Assembly (NCBI RefSeq): GCF_026212465.1
Contig: NC_080048.1
Coordinates: forward strand, 25,069,733 to 25,133,732
Length of the DNA: 64,000 nucleotides
Direction of reading: 5' to 3'
DNA from: Amaranthus tricolor
Lineage: Eukaryota; Streptophyta; Magnoliopsida; Caryophyllales; Amaranthaceae
Below the pieces are notes generated by a model. The model did no database searches and was not told the DNA's origin. It was given only the letters and a program-made list of their open reading frames with translations. Positions 14,628-27,600 of this stretch are shown here, piece after piece. Within the stretch, counting starts at the first letter, position 1, and every line of letters begins with the position of its first letter. A program made the position numbers and the translations under genes.

Positions 14628-17600
14628 ATGATTTTGAATAAGGCATGGGTCAAAGTAAAAGATCATTCATCTATTGATTATGTAAATGGTGTTGATGAGT
14701 TTCTAAATTTTGCTCTTTCCAAAGTAAGAGAAGATGATCGAGATAGTACTACTATTAGGTGCCCTTGTAATAGTTTTCGCAATATATTTCTTAAAACAAA
14801 ATGTGATGTAAGATTCGACTTGCTTAAGGGAGGAATGTATGAGAAGTACACTTTTTGGGAACTTCACGGGGAAGAATTAGTTGATTCAAGTTATGGGGAT
14901 GATGTTGATGAGTCGAATGACATTGATAGTGGTTTCACAATGTTGCAAGATGCATGTGGATTTGGTGCTATGAATGTTGGGAGTGCTGAAGAGGCTTTAA
15001 ATAATGTTGAGGAGTATGAGAAACCTAATGCAAATGCAAAAAAGTTTTTCAAACTTTTAGAGGAGTACCAAGAACCATTAACAATTTATTGGCACAACAA
15101 TGTCTAAGTTGTCATATATTGTTAAATTATTACATTTAAAGGTTTTGAATAATTGGTCTGATAAGTCTTTTGATAGTTTACTCCAATTAGAATGTCAAGG
15201 CTATGGCGCTTACCTTCCAACTTCTTATTACGAGGCTAAGAAATTCATTAAAGACTTGGGCCTTGATTATTATAAGATTGATGCTTGTGAAAATGATTGT
15301 ATTCTTTATTGGAAAGAGCATGAAAAATTGATTGAGTGTCCCACTTGTGGTTTATCAAGGTGGAAACAAGAAAAGGAAGGCTCTTCTAAAGGGGTAAAGG
15401 TTTCTAGAAAAGTGCTAAGATATTTTCCATTGAAGCCTAGGCTACAAAGGTTGTACATGTGTAGAAATACATCCAAAGACATGCGTTGGCACAAAGAAAG
15501 GGATGCTACTAAAGTGAATGATTGTGATAGGATTATAGATGATGATGCCCTTTCTAGGGAAGAGGAGGATGATACCTTTTTGGAGGATGACAATACGAGT
15601 GGGTTGGATAATACAATGAGACATCCATCTGACTCCTTTGCATGGAAATCATTTGATGAAGAGTATAGTGAATTTGCTAAAGATGTGCGAAATGTTAGAC
15701 TTGGACTAGCTTGTGATGGCTTTCAGCCTTTCAATAATTCACAACATAGCATATGGCCAGTGGTTCTTATCCCTTATAATTTTCCTCCTTGGTTATGCAT
15801 GAAACCTTATTCATTTATGCTATCTTTACTAGTACCAGGTCCAACAAGTCCTGGAATTAATATGGACGTCTACCTCCAACCACTTATTGAGGAGTTAAAG
15901 GAGCTTTGGGAGGTTGGTGTTGAAACCTATGATGCTTACTCTAAAAAAAATTTCATCTTGCGTGCATCACTACTGTGGACTATCAATGACTTTCCTGCGT
16001 ATGCAGATTTGTCTGGATGGTCTACGAAAGGTTATTACGCTTGTCCATGTTGTCATAAGGAAACTAAACGGACGTCGTTGATGCATAAGGGTGGTTATTT
16101 AGGGCATCGACGTTGGCTTCCAATGAATCATAAGTGGAGAAATGATGCCAATTCTTTTGACGGTAAAATTGAAAAGGGTGTTGCACCAGTTTCATTGAGT
16201 GGGGATGATGTATTACAACATTATAGCCGATTCTCACAAGCAAAATATGGGAAGATTGTAGGGAACAAAAGAAAAGGGATGCTTCTAATAGCTTGTTTGG
16301 GTGGAAAAAGAAAAGCATTTTCTTTACCTTGCCGTATTGGAGGAAATTAAAAATTCTTCATAACTTAGATGTTATGCATATTGAGAAAAATGTCTCTGAT
16401 AATATCTTGGGTACTTTAATGAGCATACAAGGCAAAAACAAAGATACTTTGAAGGCTCGATTGGATTTGGTGAAGATGAAAATCAGAGATAAGTTGCATC
16501 CTAAAGTGGTTGATGGTAAGGTGCGTGTTCCTATTGCTATATATACAATGAGGTCAGATGCCAAGGTTGCTATATGTCGTATGTTTTCAAAATTGAAATC
16601 TCCCGATGGAAATCTATCAAACATTTCTCGTTGTGTTAAAGATAATGGAAAAAAGATATCATGTTTGAAGAGCCATGACCATCATGTTTTTATGGAGCAG
16701 TTGCTTCCCCTTGCACTTCGTGGGTTTTTACCTAAAGAGGTTTATGACCCTTTGGTTGAACTAAGTTTTTTTTTTCGAGACCTTTGCTCTAAAAACATAA
16801 GTGTTGGTCAATTGGAAGAACTTGAAAAAAAAATTCCTTACACCTTATGCAAGTTGGAAATGATATTTCCACCGGCTTTTTTTGATGTTATGGTGCATTT
16901 AGTTGTACATTTGGCAACTGAGGCAAAAATTGCTGGACCAGTTCGATATCGATGGATGTATCCTATTGAGAGGTATACTTTTTCTTTAAGAAATATACTC
17001 ATCCATGTTTCTCAATTATTCAAATACTAACATAACATGTCTTATTCTATTAGGTATCTCCGAACATTAAAAACATATATTCGAAATCGAGCACATCCAG
17101 AAGGTTGCATTGCTGAAGGTTATTTGGCAGATGAGTGCTTAACATTTTGCTCTAGGTACATGAGTGACATTGACACTAAATTCAATCGCAAAGTAAGAAA
17201 TGACGATGAAGATATGGAAGAGGATACCTTAAAATCAAACCTTGAGGTTTTTAGACCACTTGGACATACCATTGGGGGGAGTACACCAAAACATCTAGAT
17301 CATCTAAAGTGTGATCAAATCCATTTTTATATTCTTCAAAATTACGATCCGCTTCTTAAGTTTGTCCAGTAAGCCATTTTTATTCTTTATGTTTAATTAG
17401 TTTGAATTGTATAGTATATTTTAGGCTATAGAAGCCACATTTATTTGTTTTTATATGGTGTGATAGAAACATAAGTTGGAATTGGAGAAGGAATGTCCAA
17501 GAAATGTAGAACGGAGGCACAAAGAACAATTTTCCAAATGGATACAAAATCAAGTAAGAAAGCTTTTAAGTAATACATTGTAATGGTTTCCTTCTTAAGT

Positions 17601-18389
17601 TTGTGCAGTAAGCCATTTTGCTAATAAAGTATGTTACATTCGTTCATTTAGGTACAAAAAAATTATAAACTTGGACGCTGTGATAAAGACTTGTACAATT
17701 TGGTTTGTGGTCCTTCTAGAGTTGTAGGGCGTTACACAGCATATATTGTAAATGGTTTCCGTTTCCACACCAGTGATAGGTCAGAAAATAAAGAAACACA
17801 AAATTCAGGTGTCATGGTGCGTGGTGATGATGCTTCAGATAAGGAATACTATGGCGTTTTGAGAGACATATATCAAATGCGTTATCCTGGAGAAAATCAT
17901 GTATTTGTGTTCAAATGCAGTTGGTTTGATGTAGAAAACCTTGGTAGAGGGTATAAGGTAGATGAGCATGGTTTGGTTAATGTGAATAAGAATAGACTTT
18001 TAAAGTCGGATGATGTGTTTGTGCTAGAATCCCAAGTCGAGCAAGTATTTTACATACAAGATGAAAACAATGAGAATTGGGAATTTGTTATAAAAGCACA
18101 ACCAAGGAATTTGTATAATATGAGTGCTAGTGATCTAGATAAGGAGGGTATAGATGTAGATGCCTTTCAACAAGTAGAGGTGGAAGCTAATATTGAAGCT
18201 GAATGTACTAATTGCGTACATACTGACAATTTCAGAGTTAGTTCGTCGTTGGCTACAAATAGGTTTATGGATTATAAAGGAGAACATGAAGTGCAAATGG
18301 TTACACAAATATTGGAAGATAACAATTTCATTAATGATGGTGAAATTGAAGTCTTTGAAGAATCGAGTGAAGTTGAAGAAGAAATTTGA
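14628..18389 (+). pseudogene. TNP2-type CACTA transposase, frameshifted
   Basis: The order of domains matches plant CACTA transposases: transposase-associated domain (14628 to about 14880, IRCPCNSFRN and FWELHGE), TNP2 core (about 15,100-16,270, with KIDACENDCILYW, WPVVLIPYN, WTINDFPAYADLSGWSTKGYYACPCC and GHRRWLP), DUF4218 (16,290-17,372, LDVMHIEKNVSDNILG, RYRWMYPIER), then DUF4216 (17,652-18,389, QNSGVMV). A conserved-type intron lies at 16,973-17,053 within ER|YLRTLK, and another at 17,554-17,651. The frame changes near 15,080-15,100 and again at the A-run 16,270-16,276 (one base short). The donor after 17,369 is also poor: CAGTAAG, where one more G would be expected. These breaks argue for an inactive copy. 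Sequencing error is the alternative. Confidence 0.88.
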
Positions 18390-18577
18390 TTTTGATTCTT
18401 CTCCTTCATTATGTTATGTTGTACATTATTTACATTCACTATTATCTTTCTTGTTATCTATATGAACAATTCGGCTACTATTGTTTATTTTTTCCGCTCT
18501 ATCTTGAAATATATTGTTTTTTTGTTGAAGCTACCTTTTGTTTGATAATTTTGCAAAAATATCTGAATAGATAAAAG

Positions 18578-18754
18578 ATGGTTGGGAGAGGAGGGGGAAA
18601 GAAAATATGCAGTCGAAGTATTGCCCCCGGAAAACTTATGAGTCGTGTTCAAGCTAGTCGGACACAATTGTTTAGCAAGCAAAATGTAGCTGATCAATTC
18701 AATAATAGCTCTAACCCACACATCACAGATGAGAGTGCTGATGCAGTTAGCAAA
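18578..18754 (+). pseudogene. Possible first exon of a second CACTA ORF
   Basis: An ATG at 18,578 opens 59 codons rich in Gly, Arg, Lys and Ser (MVGRGGGKKICSRSI...) ending at a GTAAGT donor at 18,755. Second ORFs of CACTA elements often begin like this and sit just after the DUF4216 exon. Unlike CACTA-2 in this window, no downstream Transposase_24-like part is present, so that part seems to have been lost. The assignment is by position. Confidence 0.35.
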
Positions 18755-18793
18755 AGTAAGTTTTTTTTTCTATTTCAATTCAATAATTTCTGA

Positions 18794-18964
18794 TGGCATT
18801 TTAGTCCAATTAGGAGTATTGATGGCTTGTGTTGTAGTTTTAGTTACAATGGCATTAGCTGGTTGGCATTTTAGTCCAATTAGGAGTATTGGTGGCTTGT
18901 GTTGTGGTTTTAGTTACAATGGCATTAGCTGGTTGGCATTTTAGTCCAATTAGGAGTATTGGTG
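18794..18964 (+). repeat. 70-bp tandem repeat inside CACTA-1
   Basis: Units start at 18,794, 18,864 and 18,934 with TGGCATTTTAGTCCAATTAG. The first two are full, with three or so differences, and the third is cut after about 30 bases. No function is evident. Confidence 0.9.
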
Positions 18965-19609
18965 CTTATGTTGGATTTTGTTTTCATGGGTTCTAGTCTT
19001 TGGCATATGCTTCATGCTATGTTTGAGTTGGAATTGTGATGGTTTGATTGTGAATTTGATGCTAAATTCTAAATGCTTTCCCTATACACGTAATGCTTTT
19101 GTTATTGAATATCATGCTAAATGCTTTGCTTATTATATCTCAACAAAAAGTGTAGGGATGGTTTGATTGTGAATACTCAATATTGGGGCTCATTTGATTC
19201 TTAATTACTAACAAAATTATTTGGTGTAGGCAAACATATCTTCGTTGGAAATTTTTGGTACTCAATGACAAAGTTGGTGATAGCTACAAGCATTTTGGAT
19301 GCGCGATTTTTTGGGTTATGAAGTAGCTATATGTGCACTTGTAAATTTTTGGACTTTTTTAAAGTGCCTATCACTTGTAAATTTTTGCATGAAAACTTGT
19401 ATATGGTAGGAGAATTATTTTGGAAAATTGGTTATCCGATCCGTTACATGTATATGAATTACGTATATTTTTGACACACGATAATATTTGGGACGTGTGA
19501 TATTTTGGGATACGAATTAATATATAATGATAATTGGTGATATTAGTTTAGTTGGTTATAAATTATTTATTATTTTAATTGTCTAGTTTATATATAGATT
19601 GTAGGTTGT

Positions 19610-20034
19610 TTCAAAAGATAACAAAGTCGTTGCGAAAAATGTGTATATTTTTTGCAACGGTAATAGTTGTTGCTAAAAACATTAATAAAAAATTTTACTT
19701 AATTGTTTTCCCTACAGTAAATTCGTTGCAAAAGATTGACTATCATGTATTGCAACAACTTGAATTGTTGTGAAAAACAAAAATTTAACAACGAAAACAG
19801 TTGTAGCTAAAAATGTAGAAAATTTGGCAACAAGCTTTTTTGTTGCTAAAAACGTTTGAAGGAATTGCAACGATACTTCTTTTGCAACAATAGATCTCGT
19901 TGCAAAAAACAAATACCTTTTGCAACCACCATAGTCGTTGCTAAAACCTTTAGCTACGGCTGTACCCGCAACAATGGAATTCGTTGCAAAAAATATTTTT
20001 AGCAACGAAATCAGGTTTTTAGCAACGACTTTTT
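19610..20034 (+). repeat. Right subterminal repeats of CACTA-1
   Basis: GTTGC(A/T)AAAA and its complement TTTT(A/T)GCAAC recur roughly every 15-30 bases in both orientations up to the right terminus, and again inside the left end (12,940-13,190). In CACTA elements such short subterminal repeats are the binding sites of the element's own DNA-binding protein. The role here is inferred from position and density. Confidence 0.8.
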
Positions 20035-20064
20035 CTGTTGCTAAGAACAAGTTTTCTTGTAGTG
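20035..20064 (-). repeat. Right terminal inverted repeat of CACTA-1
   Basis: Reads ...TTCTTGTAGTG on the plus strand, the inverted copy of the left end. The TSD TGC follows immediately at 20,065. Confidence 0.95.
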
Positions 20065-20067
20065 TGC

Positions 20068-20871
20068 TATTTTTTCAAACAACTTGGTATCACCTTAATT
20101 TGAAGAAAAAGGGCATTAATATTTTTTAGGTAACAAGCTTAAATACTTGGATTAATTCAATGAAAGCTTTTAAAGATGCTTGTTCATGAAGATGATGATT
20201 ACCAAATAAGTAATTGGGTTACATAATCATCACGGTTGAAGGAAACTACAATACTCTATTTCCTTGTTCACATTTGTCCCAACATTTGCCGACAGAAATT
20301 TCACAAATAGAGTTTTTCTCATTATAAATTCTTCTATTTAGAATTAATTTTTTGATAAAAATAAACTTATTTATCCATATCCAATATGTTTTATTAAAGT
20401 TGTGCCATATGTTTATGTTTTTAATCCTCGAATCTCAAGTACGGTGATTCTTTTATTCTAACGTACTACTCCTTACTGTATTATAATTGTCCTTTTCACT
20501 CTCACTTTTTACTAAATTTATTTACTCATTTCATTGAGGTCAAGCAACCATAATTATCACTTATTCATTCAATAATTATTTTTAATGAAATCTTATCTTT
20601 CATTACTCTCTTTTTGCTTTCTACATAGTTTAAATGAGAAAAACTTGACGAACAAAAAGATTAGTTCATTGGATTATAAAAGAGCCTTGACCAAAGTAAA
20701 AATATACAATAGTTTTTAGGCATTTTTAATATTACATTTTTTGTAATATTGGATTCTAAACAAGTATTTAAACTAAAGCGAAAAGTAATTAAACCAGTTT
20801 TTAAGGGACTCTATATACATATAGAATATGCGTAGAAGGATACTTAAAAAAGAATTAGAGTAATTTAGAAA
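20068..20871. other. Intergenic AT-rich DNA
   Basis: Between the CACTA element and the 97-bp tandem repeat. No coding sequence, intron structure or recognised transposon. Confidence 0.5.
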
Positions 20872-21261
20872 ATGGTTATGTTGTATTCTCATTCAACGGG
20901 GGTTACTCCCGTTTCAGTGTGGTGCGGGTGGGAAGCATTTTAAGCAACATACTACATATACCTTTACAATATGGTTATGTTGTATTCTCATTCAACGGGG
21001 GTTACTCCTGTTTCAGTGTGGTGCAGGTGGGAAACATTTTAAGCAACATACTACATACCTTTACAATATGGTTATGTTGTATTCTCATTCAACGGGGGTT
21101 ACTCCCGTTTCAGTGTGGTGCAGGTGGGAAGCATTTTAAGAAACATACTACATATCTTTACAATATGGTTATGTTGTATTTTCATTCAACGGGGGTTACT
21201 CGCATTTCAGTGTGGTGCAGGTGGGAAGCATTTTAAGCAACATACTACATACCTTTACAAT
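20872..21261 (+). repeat. 97-bp tandem repeat, four copies
   Basis: Units start ATGGTTATGTTGTATTCTCA at 20,872, 20,971, 21,068 and 21,165, and the next ATGG is at 21,262, so the period is 97-99. Each contains CAACGGGGGTTACTC and GTGTGGTGCAGGTGGGAAGC. The copies are very similar, so the array is recent. Because 97 is not a multiple of three, the 105-codon open frame across it (20,919-21,236) reads each copy in a different frame and is not a gene. Confidence 0.95.
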
Positions 21262-22490
21262 ATGGAAAATTGATTGGCACCAAAATAACTTATTGTTATG
21301 CTTAAATTAATGATTCTCTATTGAATTTTGGAAAAATTCAACCCATCACTGTTGCTCTCATATACTCAACTATTTATTCAGTTTTCCATTTAATTCAAGC
21401 ACATTCAGGTCGGTTACTATTCCATTGAGTTCACTTGTTATTTGCTAATCCTTTTTAGCTTAAGGATTATGTCAAAGGATCAACTTAACATTACAAATTA
21501 AATATAAATATAGGATTAATATATGAATGTAAATTGTACATCTTTATAAAAACCATATATGGATGTTTTTTGCTAGATAATAACGTACAGTATATTTTAG
21601 ACTAATGCAATTAGATAAAATATAATTAAATTGTTGTCAATGTGCTATGATATTTAGCGAAGAACAAACAAGAATAAATAAGAATAAAATGCACAAAGAA
21701 ACCAATCAAAATAGAGCAATAACATCAATGAACAAAGACACAAAATTTATGAGGTATCTATGGATACCTCCCTCTCAAAACAAGTTTCTTATCATTAATA
21801 TATCAACATACATCAATAATTCAACTCACACAAGCCTTGAGAACACTCTCTCAAAATAAAAATTGAACCTTTAATGTCAATCTCACACAAACATGCAAAT
21901 TCAAGATGAAGAACCCTTATGGTTGAAATCCTAGTTACCTCACTTGTGTTTGCCTCTCTTTATATACTAATGATGCTCTAAGACCATCTTTTATAGTCAC
22001 ATATCATATTAGGAAGCCATAGGACAAAACCCCAAAAGCTCACTACAAACCGAGAGCAAAACAGAAAACTCGTGTTTTTGGGTGTTGTGTTCCGCTCGAC
22101 CCGAGCGGATCCGCTTGACCAGGTTGACCGGGGTTCCAAAAGCTACTGGAATGAATCTGATGCATTGCTCGACTGAGCCATTGACCTCGACCATTCGAGC
22201 AACGTTAACCCTTTCTTTGGCATTCCCTTGCTATTATTAAAGCATACCATGTCATCCTCAATGATTACTTCATAATATGATACAAACTTTAATCCTCCAT
22301 AACTCATAACACTCACATCTACAAGATAATGCATGAGCTATGAGCTATGAGGTGATTAAAGTCTTTACCAATGATTTGAAATTTGGGACTTGGCACAACA
22401 TAAATGTATAATCCAACAAGGTTGTATATTGATTAAGAATCAATTATTGACCAATTAAATATAATCCTTTATCATCTAATTATAAAATGT
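21262..22490. other. Intergenic DNA, possible retrotransposon UTR piece
   Basis: AT-rich and without convincing coding sequence. Around 22,085-22,200 there is a GC-richer stretch with GCTCGACCCGAGCGG and GCTCGACTGAGC, imperfect palindromes of the kind found in noncoding parts of Athila-like Gypsy elements. The identity is a guess. Confidence 0.3.
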
Positions 22491-23229
22491 TTGTTAGGAA
22501 TGAATACTATTCATCATTATTTGATGAACAGTAGTTTTGCCTCTGGACTGCCCGGTCGCATGTTACATATGTCATTCAACTGCCAAGTCGATTGCCACTT
22601 CATCTTTACATTCGCCACATCAGTCTTATTTTTTTTTTGCTGCCTCATTTCACACTTTCTAATTTCACTTTCCTCGTTTCCCTGTCTCCCTCTTTCCCTT
22701 TCCTCCAATTTGGATGAACATCAGCCTTTGAAGTAGTCCTAATCTTGCAACTTGATTACTGAATTCTTCCCTTTTTCTTTTTTATTCATGAATCATAATT
22801 GTATTCTCCATCCCAACTGACACCCTAAACCCCGTGTTCTATAATTCCTATCCCCAAATTTTAGGGCTTCTCAATACAACTCAAAATAGCCCTAAAAATC
22901 AGTATTATTGAAAGGTTATATGAACGAAATCACGGATTTTAAAGTATATATTTAAACATGGGTGAGATAATATCAAAGATGCATCGTTAATCAGGACATG
23001 ACATGATATGCCCATGATGTTCAGCTTTCTCGAATGTAATGATTTGTGAATTTGTAAAGATGATGTGTTGATATAATGTAGTCATAGAAAACATTCAATT
23101 CTAATCAGCTTCATTTTTAGTTCAAGGAAATACATTTTTAATATCATGGTTTCGTCATATAAGCCATCAAAATGATTGCATTAGGCTTGACTACGCCTTT
23201 AATTAACGTTCTTCTGTTGATTTTTGTAG
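22491..23229 (+). other. Probable intron relic upstream of the pyruvate kinase pseudogene
   Basis: This ends in a T-rich tract and TTTTTGTAG directly before the pyruvate-kinase-like exon at 23,230, so at least its end is an intron with its acceptor kept. No earlier pyruvate kinase exon was recognised. Confidence 0.4.
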
Positions 23230-24691
23230 GAAGGTGAGGTATGGACCTTCAGTCAACCAGAGCGCACCATCAATGTGAGCTACCATGGTTTCACCGAAGC
23301 TATCACTACAATAAAATATGGAGTTTATAGACACTTGAACAACTATATAAAAAAAAAATGGAGATTTTAGATGGTTTATTTTCAACGCTTAAATAGGTGG
23401 AAATTTAACAAAAGAAAAAGCGTAAAAAATAGAGTGAAAACCGCCTTTTGAAATTCTAAAAAAAATTGAAACAAACCCGCGCCTATCATCAGTTCCTCTT
23501 GTTTCCTCACATCAGTTCCTATTTCGCACATTTCGTCAAGGCAAAACCCTATTTTGTACCTTTTGTTTCCTCACGTCAGTTCGTCAAGGCAAATTTGAGA
23601 GAAAACCGCCCACTATTCTTCCTCTGTAATTGAGAGAAAACCGCCCACCGTTCTTCGCACCAAACCGTACCGTTCTTCCGGCAGACCGTACCAGCACCCC
23701 TTCATTCTCTCAAGTGCTCTGTAATTTCGATTTCTTCTCAAGTGTATTAGTACCGTACCATCACCGTTCTTCCGGCAGACCGTATCAGATACTCTCAAGT
23801 GTACTAGTTTTGATTTCCTCAGTAATTTCGTTCTTTTTGATACATTTTCTCCATTCTTTGAATTTCTTTGATACATCTTCTCATTTACTTGTACTTTGAA
23901 TGAAATAGCAGTAATAGTAATACTATTTCAGTGTTCATTATTAAACTACTCATGATCATATGTATGTAGGACACTGATATTAAATTCTGTGTCGTTGTTG
24001 ATCTTTGATATCAGCGTTGGTATTACTACTTTTATTATTTGTGCTACTCGGAAATCTTAGTACGTTATTGGAGTTGTATATATACAGTACTCCATGTGGT
24101 GCATGTGTTTTTGATAAATTTGTTGTTCGACTTTATCTTAGCACAGAATAAGATGTTGGAGTTGTTGGAGTCATTCTCGTGTCTTCGTGGCTTGTACTTT
24201 TGTTAACCTTGTATAATGATTCTGAAATATTTTGTATCTAAAAATTTTGCATTTTCTTAATATCTCATTGTTATCTTCTTGATCAAAAAAGGTAGGTCTA
24301 ACATTTAAATACCATGGAAAAGTGGTTCCTATTTACTTGTATGTAGTGTTAAGTTGAGGTGTACACGTGATATATCGTTGTGTAGTTAAAAGTTAAGAGA
24401 TAGTCTTTGTCCATTGTAAAAACAACAAGTAGTTGTAGCACAGTTGAGTTAAGTGTATCTTTTCCCATGGTTTTATTAATTAACAGCATGAAAATCACTT
24501 TTAGGTCGAAGTCTATTAGGTTGTGATGGGGGAATACTTTTTGTGAATTGATGTGTACAACAAAACAGAATAACTTTCTTATTTTGCTTACAAATGTGTC
24601 TCAAACGAATAAATAAACTTGTTACAAGTTGTATGCATATGGACTTTTTTAATCTTACGATTATATAATATGTATAGGATGTCTTAATATA

Positions 24692-27600
24692 TTGATAAGA
24701 GTTGGATAAATAAACCAAGAAATACAGAAGCTTATACGAAGGGGGTTAGTGACATTATGGAATTTGCAAAAAAAAAAAGACACAAAATGGTTTCATTAGA
24801 TGCTCTTGTTGCAAGTGTCAAATTGATAGAAAGAAAATATTACCACCAGAGGAGGTTGAACGACACATTATGTTTAAAAGGTTTAATAAAGAATTCAAGG
24901 ATTGGATATTTCATGGACCTATGACTATTGCGGAGAATGTGTGTAATCAAATAGGGATTCTATTTATATCTTCCAATGAATCAGAAATCTTAAGTCAAGA
25001 TGATATATCGGGGATGCTTTTGGGTCAAATATTTTAGGTGCTCCTGAGTTTGTTAGTGAACATAATGATGAAGGGTTAGCTAATAAGACAATAGAGGAAC
25101 CTAATTTGCAATATAAATCTGATGAATTTCATACACAACAGCCTGATGTGAACTCTTCTTTTGAAGAAGTCAAATTTATATTAGCAAGCTTTATGAAGCT
25201 TCCAATGAACCTCTTTATGAAGGTTGTACTTCCTTTTCAAAGCTATCATTCATCTTGCACCTTTTTCATCTTAAGTGCTTGTTCAAGTGGCCAGATAAAT
25301 CATTCTCAATGTTGATTGATCTTTTACTTGATGCATTTCTACAAATAAAAAATTGATCATGGATTTAGGTTTGGGATATGAAAAGATACATGTGTGTCCT
25401 AATGATTGTACATTTTATTGGAGTGAGATGGTGGGAAAGGATTCTTACCCTAAATGTTCTTGTTCAAGGTGGAAGAGTGAAATAGATAAGGGTAAGGTTC
25501 CAACAAAGGTAATGAGATGTTTTCCTTTGATTCCTAGATTACGAAGGATGTATAAGTCATCTAAGATATCTAAGAACATGAGATGGCATGATGAATGTAG
25601 ACATGATGATGGAGTTCTTAGACACATGACTGATGGACAAGCATGGAAGGAATTTAATGTCCGATATCCAGGGTTTTACAATGATGCTCTTAGTGTTAGA
25701 CCTGGTCTTGCTAGTGATGGTTTCAATCCTTATCGTCTAATGAACACAACCTATAGTACATGGCCAATAATTTTAATTCCTTATAACTTACCTCTATGGT
25801 TGTGTATGAAGCCATCTTCATTTACTTTGTAGATGATTATTCCAGGCAAGGAAAGGCCAAGGAATAATATTGACATTTATATGCGTCCTTTAATATGTGT
25901 TGAAATTGTTGTGGAAAGGTGTCAATGCTTTTGATTCGTACACTAATGTGAATTTCAAACTTCAACCATCTTTAATGTGGACAATTAACGACTTTCCAGC
26001 TTACGCCATGTTATCATCATGGAGTACTAACGACCCTTTTGGTACATGGTATTAGAGGACGGTAATGGTAATAAAATTAAGTAATAAAAAATTTGGTTGT
26101 TTGGATGCCTTCAATGGTAATGGATGGTAATAAAATAAGGTAATGAAATTACCAAAAAGGGCCATTTTTATTACCATCAAACAACCTAGTATTAGGCTGT
26201 AATGGTAATGAAGTATTACTGTGGTAATAAACTAAGGTAATGTTGTTTCGAGCTGAAGAAAAAAAATAATGAAGAAAAAAAGGTAATGTATGTAATTATC
26301 CAAAAAAATATTATTATTAAAAAAAGAATTATTAGATAGAATAATTTAGATACAATAATGCTTTTAGATACAAATATACAATAATGAAACTAAGAGTCAT
26401 TACCATTTTTTATTACTAACAACCAAATGCAATCAATGGAATATTATCTTCCATTACCATTATTTAGTCATGCACACCAAACAAAAGAATTGCCGTAAGG
26501 GTTATAATGCTTGTCCAGAGTGTAATTACTCAACTCCCTCTACATGAGTCGGAAATAAGATATGTTACATAGGACATCGTAAATGGTTACCTAGGGATCA
26601 TCCTTTTAGATTTCAAACTAGTTTGTTTGATGGGACTAAAGAACATGGTAGTGCTCCTTCACTTATGACTGGCTCTGACGTTTTGAGAGAGCAACAAGCT
26701 TTAGAGCATGAGTATGGAAAAATTCAAAAGTCATTTAAAAGATCAATAATACTCTTCGTCACAACTTAGATTTCATGCATATAGAGAAAAATGTGTGTGA
26801 TAATCTTTTTTAAACTTTGATGAATATGGATGAAAAAAGCAAAGATGATGAATTTGCTCGCATCTTTTTTGAAAATAGAAACGTGAAGCCATATTTTTGG
26901 CTGCAACGTCATAGTGACAATGAATTTATCATGCCACCTACCCCATATTGTATGACCGGGGTAGGTAAAGAGTCATTTCTACATGCTGTTTTGGAAAATA
27001 TTAGATTTCCTGATGGATATGGGTCAAATCTTTAAAGATATGTGAACTTGAAAACAAGAAGCTTATGAATCTTAAGAGTGTCATGAAAACCACATATTAA
27101 TGCAAGATATCCTTCCAATAGAATTGAAATCATCTTAAGCCACCAAAGTTATTGATCTTATTGATGATTTATCATCATTTTTTAAGTCTCTTTGTGCCAA
27201 AGATTTTGATCCGATGCTTTACAATCCAAGATAATAGAAGTCTTGTGTCGAATGGAGATTGAATTTCTTCCTCCTTTTTTCACTATCATGGTTCATTTGT
27301 TAATTTACCTTGTTAAGGAGGTAAAGCTCGGAGGACCTGCTCATTATAGATGGATGTATCCAATTGAAAGGTATACTTAAATTGATTTTGTATGTTTACT
27401 AATAACAATATACTCTTTTCAAAGGTACTTAGCCCATCTTAAAACATTTGTGAGAAATAGAGCTCAACCAGAAGGTTCTATTGCCGAGGGTTATAATCTT
27501 GAGGAAACAATTACCTTTTGCTCAAGATATTTTGAAGGGACGTAGAAAAAACTCTTCAATCGACCACATCGCAACGATGATGATAATAAAAATGCATCTA

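Larger units (their letters stand above)
12927..20064 (+). mobile_element. CACTA (En/Spm) DNA transposon, full length, TSD TGC
   Basis: This 7,138-bp element starts CACTACAAGAAAACTTGTT and ends with the inverted copy ...AACAAGTTTTCTTGTAGTG. The inverted repeats agree over about 28 bases with one or two mismatches. It is flanked by the 3-bp duplication TGC (12924-12926 and 20065-20067), the standard CACTA signature. Inside are a GC-richer leader with a 5' intron, a TNP2-type transposase with DUF4218 and DUF4216 parts, the start of a second ORF, and dense subterminal repeats at both ends. The transposase is frameshifted, so the element is probably not autonomous now, although its ends are intact. 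Confidence 0.96.

Noticed and set aside
20919..21236. 105-codon ORF
   Set aside because: It arises from the 97-bp tandem repeat read in rotating frames.
22009..22334. Minus-strand ORFs of about 60 codons
   Set aside because: No family recognised, and the GC-richer part is explained by palindromic Gypsy-type noncoding sequence.
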